64,000 nucleotides of DNA. Source: Bacteroidales bacterium. Lineage in GTDB: Bacteria > Bacteroidota > Bacteroidia > Bacteroidales > Muribaculaceae. Positions 31,301 to 40,435 of the stretch are shown here, in pieces. The notes under the pieces were generated by a model, which did not search any database, was not told where the DNA came from, and worked only from the letters and a program-made list of their open reading frames with translations. The position numbers and the translations under genes are program-made. Location: positions 62,001-126,000 of the forward strand of contig SUXI01000003.1 of the NCBI GenBank assembly GCA_015060975.1, in the 5' to 3' direction. Positions within the stretch are counted from its first letter, which is position 1. Each line of letters opens with the position of its first letter.

Positions 31301-34300
31301 TTGCCATCGGCTTTTGATTTTGATTGGTCGTCAAATGCGGACTCCAATCCTCCACTGGCGTTGCTTACCGCTTCTTTCATGTTTTTATTGAGAGTTTTCT
31401 GCATGTCGGCCAAATCATCCGACAAAGCTGTAACTTTTTCACTGACACCACCAATACCATCGGCCTTGGCATCAACGGTAATATTAAGTGCGAAATATTT
31501 ATCAATATCATCTTCTTGATAGACGATTGTGGCTTTGGAATTAATCAATCCCGACACAGCTTTCAAGTTCCCTGTCAGCATAAAGGTTGTTAAACGGCCC
31601 TTTGAACCATCAGTTCCTTTATAGTCTTTGTCATAGACAACAGTCATCTCAAAATCACCCCCCAGCACATCTTTACCTGCCGAAGAAGCAATGCCCAATC
31701 CTGCCACAACACCAATGATGCCTTTTTGTGGTTCTACTTCAGTAGCCGACTTGCGGATACAGTTGAAATAGAAACCTGCACTGATGTCGGTAATTGCGAT
31801 AGGCGGAATTTGAATACCTGTAGCACTACCTACCGATGCAAGGAAGTACCCCCAACGATAATCTTCAAGTTCATAATATCCACCGGTTGCGTTGGCAGTA
31901 AAGAGGTCGCCGGGCATTGTAAATGTGAGCGTTCCCTTATATCCCTTACCATATTTTTTATCATCACTGGCAACTAATTCTCCATTTAATTTCATGCCGG
32001 CAAATGAACTTGTGAATGCCGCTTTGTCAAATTGTGTGTCTTCATATTTAAAGGATATTTTTGAAAAATCAAAGTCTTTGACTACGGCTGTTACACCACT
32101 CAATCGAGCTTTAATGGTTAGACCGGCAGTAGCGCTAATATCAAGCCCTTCAATTAGTTTAACCGTTCCCTCAACCGATGCACTTAACACTTCGTTCTTG
32201 AAGTCGAAATTATATTTGTCGATAGATAGTTCAAACGGACCCAATTTCTTGGACATTGAAGCCAATGACCATTCTCCCGTACTGAAATAGAATTGATTTT
32301 TAATTACAAATTCTTTCCCTTTGTAGAGTGTTATAAGAGTTTTTGTGTTATCCTTTGCGGTCTGTAAATCCTTTATGTCATCAAATTGAGACTCCCACAC
32401 CGGACAGTTTGCCAAACGCATCTTTGAGAAGTGGATGCCGGGAAGATCAAAATCAAGAGGCAGATTGCTCATCTTGTTTTTCATGGCTTCGCCACCAATA
32501 CTGAGGTCTCCGCTCAAAAGCAATTCGACACGAGTTTTTAATTCGGTTTTCTCGGGGACTGCCTCAACGAGCATATAACTCAATTTATCGTCAAATTCAG
32601 CAGTGGCTAACAAGAAGTCAAGTTTTAACTCGTCAACTTGCTGCACTTTGAATACATAGGCATAGTTCCCTGCCGCACTATTCTTTATGTCGTTGACTTT
32701 CAGTATCTGACAGGCATAACCTAATTTGCCGTCAAGTAATGGCACATCAAATTTTCCGCTGAATCCACATTCATTGAAGTTATTTTGTATAAAGGTTGCA
32801 TGTACTTTGTCGAGTGAGAAAGCCCAACCACCGGCTTTACCGGTTTTTGCTGAAAGAATATCTTCGGCACCGATTTCAAGAGTAGCTCCTGAATCGTCAA
32901 AGAACATGTTTTTGGCTGAAATAGATAATCGTTTGTCGGTTGAAGATCCAAATTCCAATGATTTAGGCATCTTCACGCCTATTTCTTTGATATAAAGCCC
33001 TTGCCAAGTGTTTATTTGACCACTGATTAATGTTCTCGATTTGTCATATTTAGTAGGGAATTTACCCATGTGTGCCGAGTTGCGATAAAGCGAGTGGTCA
33101 TACACGATATTTTGTGCAGTGAAGGTCCAGCCGGGGAGGTCTTCAGCTTGGAATGGATCGATAGAAACATTGTCAACCATCCAGTCATCCCAATCACTGA
33201 TGCTTGTGTTTATATTAAAAATCGGGCATTCATCTTGAACTACACCATCAATATCTTTTTTCAAACCGGGTATCTTCATATCAACATCGATACCCAACAT
33301 TTCAAACTTATCGGCATGCCAAGAAACATAACAGCCATCGACAGGGGAAATGACATCTTTTGGAGCCTTAAATTTGCATTCAAAATCTGAATCGGGGTCG
33401 GTCAATGTCAAATCAGACAATAATGCCAAAGTGCCTGACTCAGGCAGAATGCGGTCGGGTGAGATACAAAGGCGTGGAGCACCGAATACTAATATCTGAT
33501 CTTGTAAAACATCACAATCGGGCATAACAAATTCACCAATAATATCCATCGTGGCATGGGTTGCCGCAAATTTCATGGTAGTAATTTGCACATTTACCGG
33601 GCTTTCGCTTGTCATTGACGCTGGCAATGCAATAGGCATATAAAGTTCGTCAATATTTTGACTGCCAATAGCGTTCCAAACATTTTGTCCTAGAACCACA
33701 TATTCGTAATATTTACTCAAGTCAATTTTTTCGGCAATACTTTTTATGCCTTCGGTTGCTGTAGATTGCAATTCATTGGCATAAGGGATACCGGTATCAG
33801 CAATGAGATTGTCTATTCCCCAATCACTGAATAAACCTTCTACTATGTCATTGTTGCTTTTGGGATCATTGGAATATGATTGAGCCGTACCCCCGAAGAC
33901 TATCATGTCGGTATTGATTTTCAAGTCTTCAAACTTGACACATACCATTACCGTTGTGCCGAGAGGATTCCATTCCACTTTACCTTTTCCTTCCCAAGTG
34001 TCGGCTTTTTTGCCTGCCTTAATCTCATCAATGGTCAATTGATATTCCCCTATGGCGATAGTTTTACCTAATAACTCATCGGCTGTTGCAGTGGTGGGAT
34101 TTTCGTTTTCGATATCCACCATGTTTGAACATTGGAAATATTTTTTTGAGAGTGATTCTACAAGTGCAAAATCAACCACATTTAGAGAATCGTGGTGGAA
34201 CGTGACAGAATCAAAGTTTGTGCAAATAGGTTTGACACGAAGAACCAAATAATCCTTTTCTTGAACTTTGTCCTTTACCAAATCCCAACGAATGGTGTCG

Positions 34301-35646
34301 ATTAATTCTTCGGTTCCTTTAACTAATTTAGTATATATGGGTTCTGATTCAAGTGCTGCTTTCTTGTCAATTGTATTTTTACCGTTGAATAGTTGTACTT
34401 CGTAGTCAAACTCCAACGTGTCTGGCTCAAGACCTTGCCCTCCTAAATGCCACACTTCACGCCATGCGATAGCCATATCGCTACGCAAGAATTTCTTACG
34501 AGCGGCAAGCTCAGAAAAAGTAGGAGTGGTAATTGTTGGATTTCGGAAGTTGTATAAGCCACTCATGTCGAGGCTGTCTTGCACCGATCCCTTTCCCCAT
34601 AGAGTCAATAAATCGACATCTTCTTCCGGTTCTTCTTCTTTCTCTTTCTCCGGTTCTTGTTCTATGGGTTTAACCGGCTCAGGGGGTTCTACAGCTCCAA
34701 TGTCGGTCTTGAACTTAAAGGGTAGATATGTGCTTTTGCCATTGTTTTCCAACATTATATATGATAGAGGCCCAGAAGCCTTTGACGATGCTGTTACCTG
34801 TGTCAAATATGTTCTGTCGGCATAAAAGTTCCCTGAGACAACTTGAGTGGGAATGATACACATGTTGGCCAAAAGGTCTTTAGCTTGATAAACCACCGGA
34901 TTGCGGTCCATCGCCACATCGGGTTGTTGACCGGGAAGCAACTCTACAACCTTGAAATCATAGGTATAACTTGCTGTCGCACCACAAGCGATAAGGGGCA
35001 TCGTCCATGTGAACTGAGCGTTAAGCGGGTCAACTTGTGCCACGGCTTCTCCGCTCATTGCATTTATCATAGGAAGCAAGAATTGAGGCGCTTGTGCTTT
35101 GTAGCAAACCTGGAAGGTACACCATCCACCCTCAGGATTACTTACAACGACCGGAGTCGCTAATTGTGGATTGTTCCAACGATAGGCTGTTACTTTACTT
35201 TTATATGTTCCTTCGGGAAGTAATCCGAAAGTTCCATTATTATAATTGTCAAAAAGATTAGCCGGACATTGTATCTCGCTCGCCGGAATATGATCGAAAA
35301 GTTTCTTCATTTCCACCGAATTGAGCGTATAGACCGAATTTGCTTGGATAACAAAAGGAGCTTTCGGCTGGCGGTTTGCAGGCGTAGTGATTGCCAAATC
35401 GGACGAAGGTATTGTTTGTTCCAATTGAAGCCCCAGATACACCTGTTGCACATCAGACGTGGTATTGGTCAACGTGATGGTAAAATATTTACCGGGATCC
35501 GCCAAGTATAATAATACTTGTGGCGGAAGCACCTGTTGAGTGGGTGTTATGGTCACGATTACTTCTTGAGCGAAAGCACAAACTATACTGACGAACCACG
35601 TTGTCAAAAAGACTATTGACCTATATTTTTTCATATCTGATTGCAT
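28312..35646 (-). CDS. Giant 2444-residue exported protein (possible TANFOR-type)
   Basis: The start is either the first ATG or the fifth codon (MKKYRSIVFLTTW...), followed by a signal peptide ending at 'VCAFAQE'. Residues of about 28-310 are Ig-like ('LADPGKYFTITLTNTTSDVQ', 'YKSKVTAYRWNNPQLATP'), ending in a Pro/Glu/Lys-rich linker at about 318-345. The middle 1200 residues are strand-rich and AsmA/TamB-like in texture ('GTVKLIEGLDISATAGLTIK', 'GGDFEMTVVYDKDYKG'), with a glycine/aromatic segment at about 1590-1730 that recalls outer-membrane barrel strands ('AQVYGGVMMGASAWGYIDV'). The C-terminal 700 residues contain several Ig/FN3-like units. The layout resembles proteins annotated as TANFOR-domain, but I recall this from memory and cannot verify it. 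It is the central gene of the operon, 9 bp after the outer-membrane barrel gene and 12 bp before the FN3 gene. Confidence 0.7.
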   Translation of the reverse strand: MQSDMKKYRSIVFLTTWFVSIVCAFAQEVIVTITPTQQVLPPQVLLYLADPGKYFTITLTNTTSDVQQVYLGLQLEQTIPSSDLAITTPANRQPKAPFVIQANSVYTLNSVEMKKLFDHIPASEIQCPANLFDNYNNGTFGLLPEGTYKSKVTAYRWNNPQLATPVVVSNPEGGWCTFQVCYKAQAPQFLLPMINAMSGEAVAQVDPLNAQFTWTMPLIACGATASYTYDFKVVELLPGQQPDVAMDRNPVVYQAKDLLANMCIIPTQVVSGNFYADRTYLTQVTASSKASGPLSYIMLENNGKSTYLPFKFKTDIGAVEPPEPVKPIEQEPEKEKEEEPEEDVDLLTLWGKGSVQDSLDMSGLYNFRNPTITTPTFSELAARKKFLRSDMAIAWREVWHLGGQGLEPDTLEFDYEVQLFNGKNTIDKKAALESEPIYTKLVKGTEELIDTIRWDLVKDKVQEKDYLVLRVKPICTNFDSVTFHHDSLNVVDFALVESLSKKYFQCSNMVDIENENPTTATADELLGKTIAIGEYQLTIDEIKAGKKADTWEGKGKVEWNPLGTTVMVCVKFEDLKINTDMIVFGGTAQSYSNDPKSNNDIVEGLFSDWGIDNLIADTGIPYANELQSTATEGIKSIAEKIDLSKYYEYVVLGQNVWNAIGSQNIDELYMPIALPASMTSESPVNVQITTMKFAATHATMDIIGEFVMPDCDVLQDQILVFGAPRLCISPDRILPESGTLALLSDLTLTDPDSDFECKFKAPKDVISPVDGCYVSWHADKFEMLGIDVDMKIPGLKKDIDGVVQDECPIFNINTSISDWDDWMVDNVSIDPFQAEDLPGWTFTAQNIVYDHSLYRNSAHMGKFPTKYDKSRTLISGQINTWQGLYIKEIGVKMPKSLEFGSSTDKRLSISAKNMFFDDSGATLEIGAEDILSAKTGKAGGWAFSLDKVHATFIQNNFNECGFSGKFDVPLLDGKLGYACQILKVNDIKNSAAGNYAYVFKVQQVDELKLDFLLATAEFDDKLSYMLVEAVPEKTELKTRVELLLSGDLSIGGEAMKNKMSNLPLDFDLPGIHFSKMRLANCPVWESQFDDIKDLQTAKDNTKTLITLYKGKEFVIKNQFYFSTGEWSLASMSKKLGPFELSIDKYNFDFKNEVLSASVEGTVKLIEGLDISATAGLTIKARLSGVTAVVKDFDFSKISFKYEDTQFDKAAFTSSFAGMKLNGELVASDDKKYGKGYKGTLTFTMPGDLFTANATGGYYELEDYRWGYFLASVGSATGIQIPPIAITDISAGFYFNCIRKSATEVEPQKGIIGVVAGLGIASSAGKDVLGGDFEMTVVYDKDYKGTDGSKGRLTTFMLTGNLKAVSGLINSKATIVYQEDDIDKYFALNITVDAKADGIGGVSEKVTALSDDLADMQKTLNKNMKEAVSNASGGLESAFDDQSKSKADGNPGATMPEKPKVGEASISLDFRITMKEKGKKLDKAKWHLYLGQPDEDLRCKFILVDFKSKIVSVNIGANAYLCVGNELPNNGELPPIPAKIRQFLDGSTKGSGVESADISKANNARTNALKDFQAQVYGGVMMGASAWGYIDVDLGLFYGSIGALAGFDVSIRKIGNTPCMNIPRTPGYNGWYGEGQLYAYLYAKFGIYINLGFWDKKIDIVDAGIGGVLRMGLPNPTYFTGEARVKLNLLAGLVKINRKFEFECGDRCDIFYGNALDNFKLFGDCSVGDTIQAKGWNKENAINPKFYIPVHLNTEAPIREHFRVLDETELNRLAADFDGDKEKLKAQASRTFIFDMNKVVLIYEYSSANQNLSKYDRCIGFNFRGTSRFQHQIDMLQLNPNKYYRLRIVGWAKEIENGKEVDPLKWNEYKKKYENVSWQQTKDYFFCTGPSESIEDCPEDIQKYVAIAYPSNYNQLKSDKYVNAYISDIKSPNIAFFSDISKQAFQKGKLRWKLEEYMGGDWRFVDEKDAYWVVTDSTCNLTIAGGQFDKKVYNQSDYRLQLNYVVSKTQSYVTFKQNPKTGLAERQISQRIVTETTNIANLLLVSQDGYYNRGYGGGRQVTYETPFVGIRLNSITTKTSAPKYNARGLSYYRKYMAQDGVNPLRYQDPYTYIAYMSNYGLVGGWTLSNKRLAVNATTAQSLIYHDRGGVYEGAYKTSYGSVNDYNKVKALSIYDGSQWKKDCLYPLPVMTDSKYNYAIGGRERAYKLMLAGKDDKYRATYLIWDLYAVYSAVDRFDSKFRWELQDMMTYSKGDYSTRAANIVETLMETNTGVYITETSALNSNVRIEVPYYQLGILWGSQFNNSGSRKQATMWSSYDDLPKDYTRPQEERSEDILLGLVGNYPTRLVDIEYNQVITGKNSQGQYVYGTRGGFCDFIPRWDNITQIKVTYYRVNAYNIKKAEYTVSDRVYLNMGPCNARYSYTINNPSEVLTNKTNMNRYLWKNY

Positions 35647-35655
35647 TATTGTTTT

Positions 35656-37371
35656 TTACTCTTCTTTTTTTACTTTGCTTTTGATGGCAAGCAGGGTGAA
35701 TGTATAAGTATAGTTGAGACTGACCGTAATGTCGGTACAGTCAAGATTGCTACGGGTTTTGGTCATGTTCACATCTCCATATTTGTTGAATGCCGCACTG
35801 GCTGAAAACACATGAACCTTCTTGAGATTGAAACTTGCGGAAAAATCCCCACCAAGCGATAGGCTTTTTGATTGTCGTTCCACTTCATTATAGCAAAGAG
35901 AAACTGATGCTGATAGGTTTAGATTCTTTTCTTTTAAGAAAGAACGGCTGGTGCTAAGAGATGCCACATCGCTGATGTATTTACTGTTGAAACCATCGGA
36001 TTCCTGGTGGCTGTATGTTAGGGAAAAATCTGTATCAATAGGTTTTACATCTATATTATATGAAAGACCAAGTGCTGTGGTTTTTACATCACTATCTCCG
36101 GTGGAGAATTTGTTTAGATCTTTATTTTGAGTAAGGTTGCCTGAAAGGCTGATATTGTGACCTAAATGGTCTGTTTCATAGAAAAATGACGGTGATAGGC
36201 TGAAACTCGACATGAGACGATGAACGCGTGTAGTATCATTAACCGCACATGTGCCGTCTCTTTGAGTTTGCAAATAACCGTTATATCCTGCTGTGAGATT
36301 GAAGTACTTACCTATACGGGTACTGGCGTTGGCTGCATAAATGTAACCGCAGGTGGTATAAAGTTGCTCTTTTGACAAGTTGTCGGCTTGTCCTGAAAAA
36401 GTTCCCGATAATGCAACCTTATTAAACAGTGTTGTGCCGAAAGTAACCCCTAAGCTATGGTAGTTGTTTGACATGTAATAAGTCCCGAGTGAAGTGTAAT
36501 CGGGTTGTACCATACGGTAACTGATTGAGGCATTAACTCCCTTGACGTTAATATTGGCGCTAAGGTCGCCGGCAAAACGCATGAGCGAACTATACTTGAC
36601 ATCAAAGATGTTGTCAAAGTCGGTCTTGATTGGAACATCGGGAGCGCGTAAATCTGTGTTGAAAATCGAGGTGGCGGCATTGGCAGTGAACGATAACCAG
36701 TTTAAAGGTGTAACACAACCTTTTACTCCCACCACAATATTCTCTTGGGGTGAAACCTGTTGACGCCATAGTTCATCAATAGTATTTTCACAATCGTATG
36801 CACGAAGCATATAAATGTCGATATAGTTTTTATTTGATCCATATCCGGCCTTAAATCCCCATCCCATTCTTTTATATTGTGGAGTGCGAGCGTAGGGATC
36901 GGTAGGATCATCGTTTATTGCGTTTCTCAATCGTCCCCAAAAAACTCCACCTCTTATTTTTTCTGAGCTGTATTCAATACCAATACCATTGAATGACATA
37001 TTCATAACATAATTGCTCATAGACATTGAAGACTGTCCGAAATATCCCGTCCAATTTTTGTAGGTTGGAGAAATGTTAAATGAAATTTGAGGATAATTAA
37101 AGTTTAGGTTGTCGTTACTATAGTATAATGAAAATGGCATATTAAAACCATATAAACTAATGTTTAGATTTAGATAAAAGGCATTGCTCATTGGAGAGGA
37201 ATAATTATTTCCTCCTGAAGAATATCTATATGTGTTATGAGTCCCTATTGCTCCCGAAATGATCAATGGGTCGCTTTTTGCTATATCTGAAATGTTTTGT
37301 CCAAACACGACAATGGGTAGCAAAATAGAAACAAATAGTGTGGTTAGCCTTATTTTGGGACAGATAAACAT
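35656..37371 (-). CDS. Outer-membrane beta-barrel protein
   Basis: 571 residues with a signal peptide (LTTLFVSILLPIVVFGQN). Almost the whole mature protein is short amphipathic strands with aromatic girdle residues and Asn/Ser/Gly turns ('NAFYLNLNISLYGFNMPFSL', 'NLTAGYNGYLQTQRDG', 'DFSLTYSHQESDGFNSKY', 'DITVSLNYTYTFTLL'). That is enough for roughly 22-26 strands by eye. No TonB box, plug or Omp85 POTRA is visible, so it is neither a SusC-type receptor nor an assembly factor. It is second in the operon, between the Ig-repeat protein (72 bp) and the 2444-residue protein (9 bp). It could be an anchor or channel for that protein. Confidence 0.82.
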   Translation of the reverse strand: MFICPKIRLTTLFVSILLPIVVFGQNISDIAKSDPLIISGAIGTHNTYRYSSGGNNYSSPMSNAFYLNLNISLYGFNMPFSLYYSNDNLNFNYPQISFNISPTYKNWTGYFGQSSMSMSNYVMNMSFNGIGIEYSSEKIRGGVFWGRLRNAINDDPTDPYARTPQYKRMGWGFKAGYGSNKNYIDIYMLRAYDCENTIDELWRQQVSPQENIVVGVKGCVTPLNWLSFTANAATSIFNTDLRAPDVPIKTDFDNIFDVKYSSLMRFAGDLSANINVKGVNASISYRMVQPDYTSLGTYYMSNNYHSLGVTFGTTLFNKVALSGTFSGQADNLSKEQLYTTCGYIYAANASTRIGKYFNLTAGYNGYLQTQRDGTCAVNDTTRVHRLMSSFSLSPSFFYETDHLGHNISLSGNLTQNKDLNKFSTGDSDVKTTALGLSYNIDVKPIDTDFSLTYSHQESDGFNSKYISDVASLSTSRSFLKEKNLNLSASVSLCYNEVERQSKSLSLGGDFSASFNLKKVHVFSASAAFNKYGDVNMTKTRSNLDCTDITVSLNYTYTFTLLAIKSKVKKEE

Positions 37372-37443
37372 ATTTATTAAAATTTTAAATAATGTGTTGT
37401 GTGGCTAATAATTGCCACACAACCACATTATGAAAATAATAGA

Positions 37444-40320
37444 CTACTTTTTGATAACTTTCTTTACTACAACTTGACCATTTTCAACGGTTTTCACGAC
37501 GTAAACACCATTTGAAATATTACCTTCAACGATGCGACCATTCAAGTCGTAATAAGTAGCATCATTGTTTTCATCAGTAACAATTGTAGAAATACCCGAA
37601 ACATGATTACTTACAAGAGTTGCAGGAGATTTCAATGAACCGAGTTTTTGTGCATAATCCACGGCTGAATTTACATCAATGTATTCTCCGGTATATTCAT
37701 TGTGAAGACGGAATGTTACAGTTTCTCCGGTCTTTCCGGCTACATTAATCATCATTTTTCCATCTTTAACAACTTTGCCCATACCACGACATTCACCGTT
37801 AACAAATGCACCTATTGTATAATCTTCTGGGTTATCAAGATCTGCTACTTGAGCCACGATAGCCATGTTGTCGGCAAATTGCCCCGCATCATATCCCCAT
37901 ACGCTATTCATACTAATAGGTGTTCTTGCAGTTAATTTAGACTTTGTTTCATATAAATTATATGTTTGATTACTGAAATCGGGTATATAATCAAATGAAA
38001 TATATAAATCAGACTCAGAATTATTATAGTAAATGTAACCCTTTCCTGCTTCAAGAGTAAAATCAGCACCAACCCATGCACCTTCGCTATACTCGGCAAA
38101 GCTTGTTTTGCCAATGATTTGGTCGCCTTCATTTGCAGTTATATATTGGTTGCCTAATGTATTTAATTCATCTATGGTCATGTCCCATTCGTTAGGATAG
38201 CCAATCCATGTGTAACCGGGCTTAGCTAAACCTTGTTGAGGATAACGGTCCCAGTAATTTTGCGATGATGTTAATATACAATTTGATGCATCGGCGTATG
38301 ACGCTTTAATTTTATACATACCTTCATAGGAATTGAGAGTTGTAATCTGACCTAAAAATCCATAAACAGGATCGTTATATAGCAGTTCTCTTTGAGAACG
38401 AATTTCTATCACACGGTTATTTTCGTCGATATTTAATTGTTCAAGATAACTACCGGTAGTCTCGGCATTATTCATCAAATTTATTTGAGCGGGAGCATAA
38501 ATCCAATCCCATCCATTGTTATTGAAAGTAATTTCTACCGGAATTTCCACATAGCAAACAGTCGAACCTTCACTTCCGCGAGGCATATATTCCCCGTTAT
38601 ATTTTATTCTTAATTCGACAGAGCCGCTACCAGTGGCGCGTATATTCCACACAAGACCATCGTTAGAGTTTGACGTGGGAATGCCAAAATTGGCAGGGTC
38701 AGTGGTCTTTGTAAATTCCAGTTCAACGAGTTCAGGGTCAAAATCATCACCGGTCATGGTCAATACAAATTCAGTATCTTTATACTTTGATATTGTCAAT
38801 TGTTCCGGGAATGTGATATCAATCGGTGTTGTTACAATAACCTTAACTTCAACCGACACGTTTTTATTTAAAGTAGATGTAACTATAAGGGTGTATTCCC
38901 CGTTCTTTGTGGCATATTCATTAATAATCGCATTTGCTGTTTCTTCGTCGGCAGGAGTTATGGTGTAGCTTTCTCCGTCTTTATTTTCCGGGATAACCAC
39001 AACTTGAGAACGAAGTATGTCATATACATTTGTATTGATTTCCACGTTTATCTCTTCGGGTGCGATAATTTGCGTGACAACAACAGTTACATCGCTTGAT
39101 ATTTCCGGATTATCGTTTGATACAACAGAAATTACATATTCCCCCGGCATAAATGCTACATTGTCAGTGAATGCATCTGCGGCTTCTTGAGGTATTTGAA
39201 GACTGAATGACATATCTGTCGCATCTTCAGGTCCAACTGCTACGTATGGCGCAATCAAGTCATAAATGTTTTCGCCTAATGCGGCATGGAATGTTTGTTG
39301 GGTTACTCGTAAATATTCAACCGGAGCATATACCTCAACCGTTATCGTTGTAAATATTTGCGGGTCATAATCCGACACAATTTTTACCTCATAAGTTCCT
39401 CCCCTCATCGCTATACCTTTTTCAATAGCACCGGCATCCTCTGCGTTTGCAAGTTCAAAATAGTAATTCTTATTAGATGCATCAGCAGGCTCAACAACTA
39501 TTGCATTTATAAGTTCTTCTATGTCATATAGGTTTTCACCTTTGTTCATTTTTACTGTTTGCATTGAACATGTGATGCCTGTTACAGGAATCACCTGTTC
39601 TATAATTTCTATTTGAGTGAATGAAGTACAAATTTCTTGATAACCGGGAACTCCTAATGTTAACATTACATTTTCGGTCCATGCTTGGGTCGTTCTCAAG
39701 ATGTTATTTTCATCAATAGTAAAACCGGTAAGTTCTTCCCCCGATTCCGATTTCCATGTATATTTTAACTGAGTTTCAATTTCAGATTCGCCTCTTGGTT
39801 CAGTCCAAGAATTTCCTTGGCTGTCAACGCCGTAATACGTTAATTCAAGATATTCATTCAAATCTATTCTTGCCGGAAGCTTTGTTTCTATTTGTAGCGG
39901 CACCTCTCCATGATTGATGAGTATTTCTACCGGTCTGTCAACATTTAGCACAAAAGGGACCTCACTGACTGTCTCACCGGTAAATGTGGCTTGTTTTTTG
40001 AGACTATAAACAATCCCATAATTGCGGTCAAATACCTTAAAGGTAATGGCTTTGTTCATGTCGTCGTCTCCACCTCGTACGCGTAGCGCAAACATATTGC
40101 CTGCATCGGTACTAATAGTGGCCTCGGTTGCCGCCGCACGACAAGCTCCATCAATGAAAGCCGCCACTTCAACTTCATTAGATAGGTCTCCATTGATATT
40201 GACTTGCACATAAATCGGAGTTTCTGATGGATAATCATTCTCCGATGGTGCTGTCCAATTTTGCGCCTGCATTGCCATAGTTGACAATAGAACAAGCATT
40301 GAAAGTAATACTTTTTTCAT
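37444..40320 (-). CDS. Secreted Ig-repeat protein with sorting-like C-terminus
   Basis: 958 residues with a signal peptide (MLVLLSTMAMQAQNW). Residues of about 30-135 hold a module with 'VAAFIDGACRAAAT'. Residues of about 245-495 hold three tandem Ig-like repeats, each beginning near a 'GENLYDIEEL' / 'GENIYDLIAP' / 'INTNVYDILRS' phrase and ending in a VxVxVxAP strand. A second GAFV module ('IGAFVNGECRGMGK') lies at about 835-900. The last 60 residues ('YYDLNGRIVEGNISNGVYVV', then a VVKKVIKK end) match the type A C-terminal sorting-like domain seen in T9SS cargo, though such ends are also common in species where T9SS is unproven. It is the first gene of the seven-gene operon, divergent from the hybrid regulator. 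Probably surface-exposed; ligand unknown. Confidence 0.78.
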   Translation of the reverse strand: MKKVLLSMLVLLSTMAMQAQNWTAPSENDYPSETPIYVQVNINGDLSNEVEVAAFIDGACRAAATEATISTDAGNMFALRVRGGDDDMNKAITFKVFDRNYGIVYSLKKQATFTGETVSEVPFVLNVDRPVEILINHGEVPLQIETKLPARIDLNEYLELTYYGVDSQGNSWTEPRGESEIETQLKYTWKSESGEELTGFTIDENNILRTTQAWTENVMLTLGVPGYQEICTSFTQIEIIEQVIPVTGITCSMQTVKMNKGENLYDIEELINAIVVEPADASNKNYYFELANAEDAGAIEKGIAMRGGTYEVKIVSDYDPQIFTTITVEVYAPVEYLRVTQQTFHAALGENIYDLIAPYVAVGPEDATDMSFSLQIPQEAADAFTDNVAFMPGEYVISVVSNDNPEISSDVTVVVTQIIAPEEINVEINTNVYDILRSQVVVIPENKDGESYTITPADEETANAIINEYATKNGEYTLIVTSTLNKNVSVEVKVIVTTPIDITFPEQLTISKYKDTEFVLTMTGDDFDPELVELEFTKTTDPANFGIPTSNSNDGLVWNIRATGSGSVELRIKYNGEYMPRGSEGSTVCYVEIPVEITFNNNGWDWIYAPAQINLMNNAETTGSYLEQLNIDENNRVIEIRSQRELLYNDPVYGFLGQITTLNSYEGMYKIKASYADASNCILTSSQNYWDRYPQQGLAKPGYTWIGYPNEWDMTIDELNTLGNQYITANEGDQIIGKTSFAEYSEGAWVGADFTLEAGKGYIYYNNSESDLYISFDYIPDFSNQTYNLYETKSKLTARTPISMNSVWGYDAGQFADNMAIVAQVADLDNPEDYTIGAFVNGECRGMGKVVKDGKMMINVAGKTGETVTFRLHNEYTGEYIDVNSAVDYAQKLGSLKSPATLVSNHVSGISTIVTDENNDATYYDLNGRIVEGNISNGVYVVKTVENGQVVVKKVIKK

Positions 40321-40373
40321 AAATTAAATTATTTTAGTGATTATCAAAATTCCAATTATAGACTTGTTAGCTG

Positions 40374-40381
40374 CAAAATTA
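40374..40381 (-). promoter_or_regulatory. -7 promoter element of the seven-gene surface operon
   Basis: On the minus strand TAATTTTG fits TAnnTTTG, about 54 bp before the ATG at 40320. No TTTG -33 box is found at 19-21 bp. A missing -33 with a direct repeat just upstream (40404-40435) is what an activator-dependent promoter would look like. Confidence 0.5.
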
Positions 40382-40403
40382 TATCAAGCACCTTTGTGCG
40401 TTA

Positions 40404-40435
40404 TTATCATTTTAGGCATTTAATTTATCATTTTA
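40404..40435. promoter_or_regulatory. Direct repeat TTATCATTTTA x2, candidate regulator binding site
   Basis: Exact 11-bp copies start at 40404 and 40425, 21 bp apart (two helical turns). A partial copy, TTATCATAAA, starts at 40458. They sit in the 322-bp intergenic region between the surface operon and the hybrid regulator, about 35-70 bp upstream of the predicted operon start. AraC-family domains usually bind such tandem half-sites. The region is AT-rich, so chance similarity is possible. The rest of this gap holds the two divergent promoters. Confidence 0.5.

Noticed and set aside
22296..40320. The surface operon as an extracellular contractile injection system or polysaccharide utilisation locus
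   Set aside because: No sheath, tube, baseplate or ATPase gene, and no SusC/SusD pair or glycosidase, is present in the cluster.
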